In this document: piece after piece, positions 4,676 to 5,067 of the stretch
Layout: each line of letters opens with the position of its first letter
How positions within the stretch are numbered: the stretch's first letter is position 1
Assembly: GCA_963976395.1 (NCBI GenBank)
Contig: CAXBLG010000133.1
Location: 1-5,067, forward strand
Origin: UBA11612 sp963976395
Lineage (GTDB): Bacteria; Pseudomonadota; Alphaproteobacteria; Rhodospirillales; Rhodospirillaceae
Length of the DNA stretch: 5,067 nt
Direction of reading: 5' to 3'
Notes under the pieces: model-generated
The model's database searches: none
The model's input: only the letters and a program-made list of their open reading frames with translations
What the model was told of the DNA's origin: nothing
Program-made: the position numbers and the translations under genes

Positions 4676-5067
4676 TTAAGGTGAAATTAAACCTCTTTTA
4701 ACGGCGATAGCGATGGCCTGCTCACGCGTCTGAGCGCCTAGCTTTTTTCTAACTGACAAAATATTCTTTCGAACTGAAATCTCAGCGATACCCATAACGT
4801 GAGCAATCTCAATGTTTCTTAGTCCTAAGGAAAGGTACTCTATCGTTTGTCTTTCGCGGTCTGAAAGGCCCTGCTTTTCTAGAACAACGATACCACTTAG
4901 ATTGGATGTTTGAGCGCCCGGTGCACCGATATAAGCAATCATAAATGTACTTAGGATGCGAACTTTTTGGAAAAAGTCAGATGTCAATATATCTCCAGGA
5001 GGGTGCTCAGAGTTGAAAGTAACTGCGCTTCGTACGTTCACCTCTCCTGATTCGAAGGGTAGCAAAT
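4676..5067 (-). CDS. LuxR-family transcriptional regulator, N-terminus cut by the window edge
   Basis: The visible 129-130 codons form the C-terminal part of a LuxR-type DNA-binding regulator. The frame is still open at the right edge; the first in-frame TTG (5065) is unlikely to be the true start because such proteins are usually about 230-250 residues with an N-terminal acyl-homoserine-lactone-binding domain, of which only the end (roughly visible residues 1-60) is present. Visible residues 67-129 are a complete GerE-type helix-turn-helix: LSDRERQTIEYLSLGLRNIEIA, then ISVRKNILSVRKKLG, then REQAIAIAVKRGLI. By alignment with TraR/LuxR, E71 and G81 match invariant E178 and G188, while the invariant L182 position is I75. 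It would bind an operator and respond to a ligand, but ligand binding cannot be judged here. No luxI-type synthase is present in the window. Confidence 0.87.
   Translation of the reverse strand, partial: LLPFESGEVNVRSAVTFNSEHPPGDILTSDFFQKVRILSTFMIAYIGAPGAQTSNLSGIVVLEKQGLSDRERQTIEYLSLGLRNIEIAHVMGIAEISVRKNILSVRKKLGAQTREQAIAIAVKRGLISP

Noticed and set aside
1..5067. CRISPR array, tRNA or rRNA genes
   Set aside because: No regularly spaced identical repeats and no recognisable tRNA or rRNA sequence were seen on either strand.

Overview
The window looks like a mobile or plasmid-borne segment from an alphaproteobacterium, most likely of the Rhodobacteraceae/Roseobacter type. The inference rests on a DUF1403 gene followed by an extra copy of scpB, a pairing I associate with replicons of Rhodobacterales and Rhizobiales, and on the high-GC codon use of positions 219-2878. 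No replication or partition gene is visible, so plasmid location is inferred.

Layout. Positions 1-124 carry a short open frame that runs in from the left edge and is unassigned. A strong dyad (113-143, arms of 12 bp, spacer of 7) overlaps its stop codon. A GC-rich plus-strand block follows: DUF1403 (219-1127), ScpB (1129-1719) and a tyrosine recombinase with all six catalytic residues (1811-2878). The first two genes are separated by one base and look translationally coupled. The recombinase begins 91 bases after scpB and may belong to the same unit. The recombinase stops only four residues after its catalytic tyrosine, and sequence character changes soon after that stop.

Positions 2879-4675 hold little intact coding sequence. 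The clearest content is a decayed minus-strand fragment of a second, XerC/D-like tyrosine recombinase (3266-3448), which has lost its upstream part. A 143-codon minus-strand frame (3556-3987) may encode an unknown protein with a Cys/His-containing C-terminus. The rest is AT-rich, with a few hairpins and one consensus ribosome binding site before a 12-codon frame. At the right edge is the 3' part of a minus-strand LuxR-type regulator (4676-5067, cut by the window) with a complete GerE-type helix-turn-helix.

How the genes may work together (inference): DUF1403 and ScpB sit where a kleisin/ScpB pair might be expected, without ScpA or SMC nearby, and are linked to a site-specific recombinase. A role in segregating, resolving or moving the replicon is a reasonable hypothesis but is not shown by the sequence. 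The second, broken recombinase and the change in composition suggest that the right half was built by successive insertions and decay.
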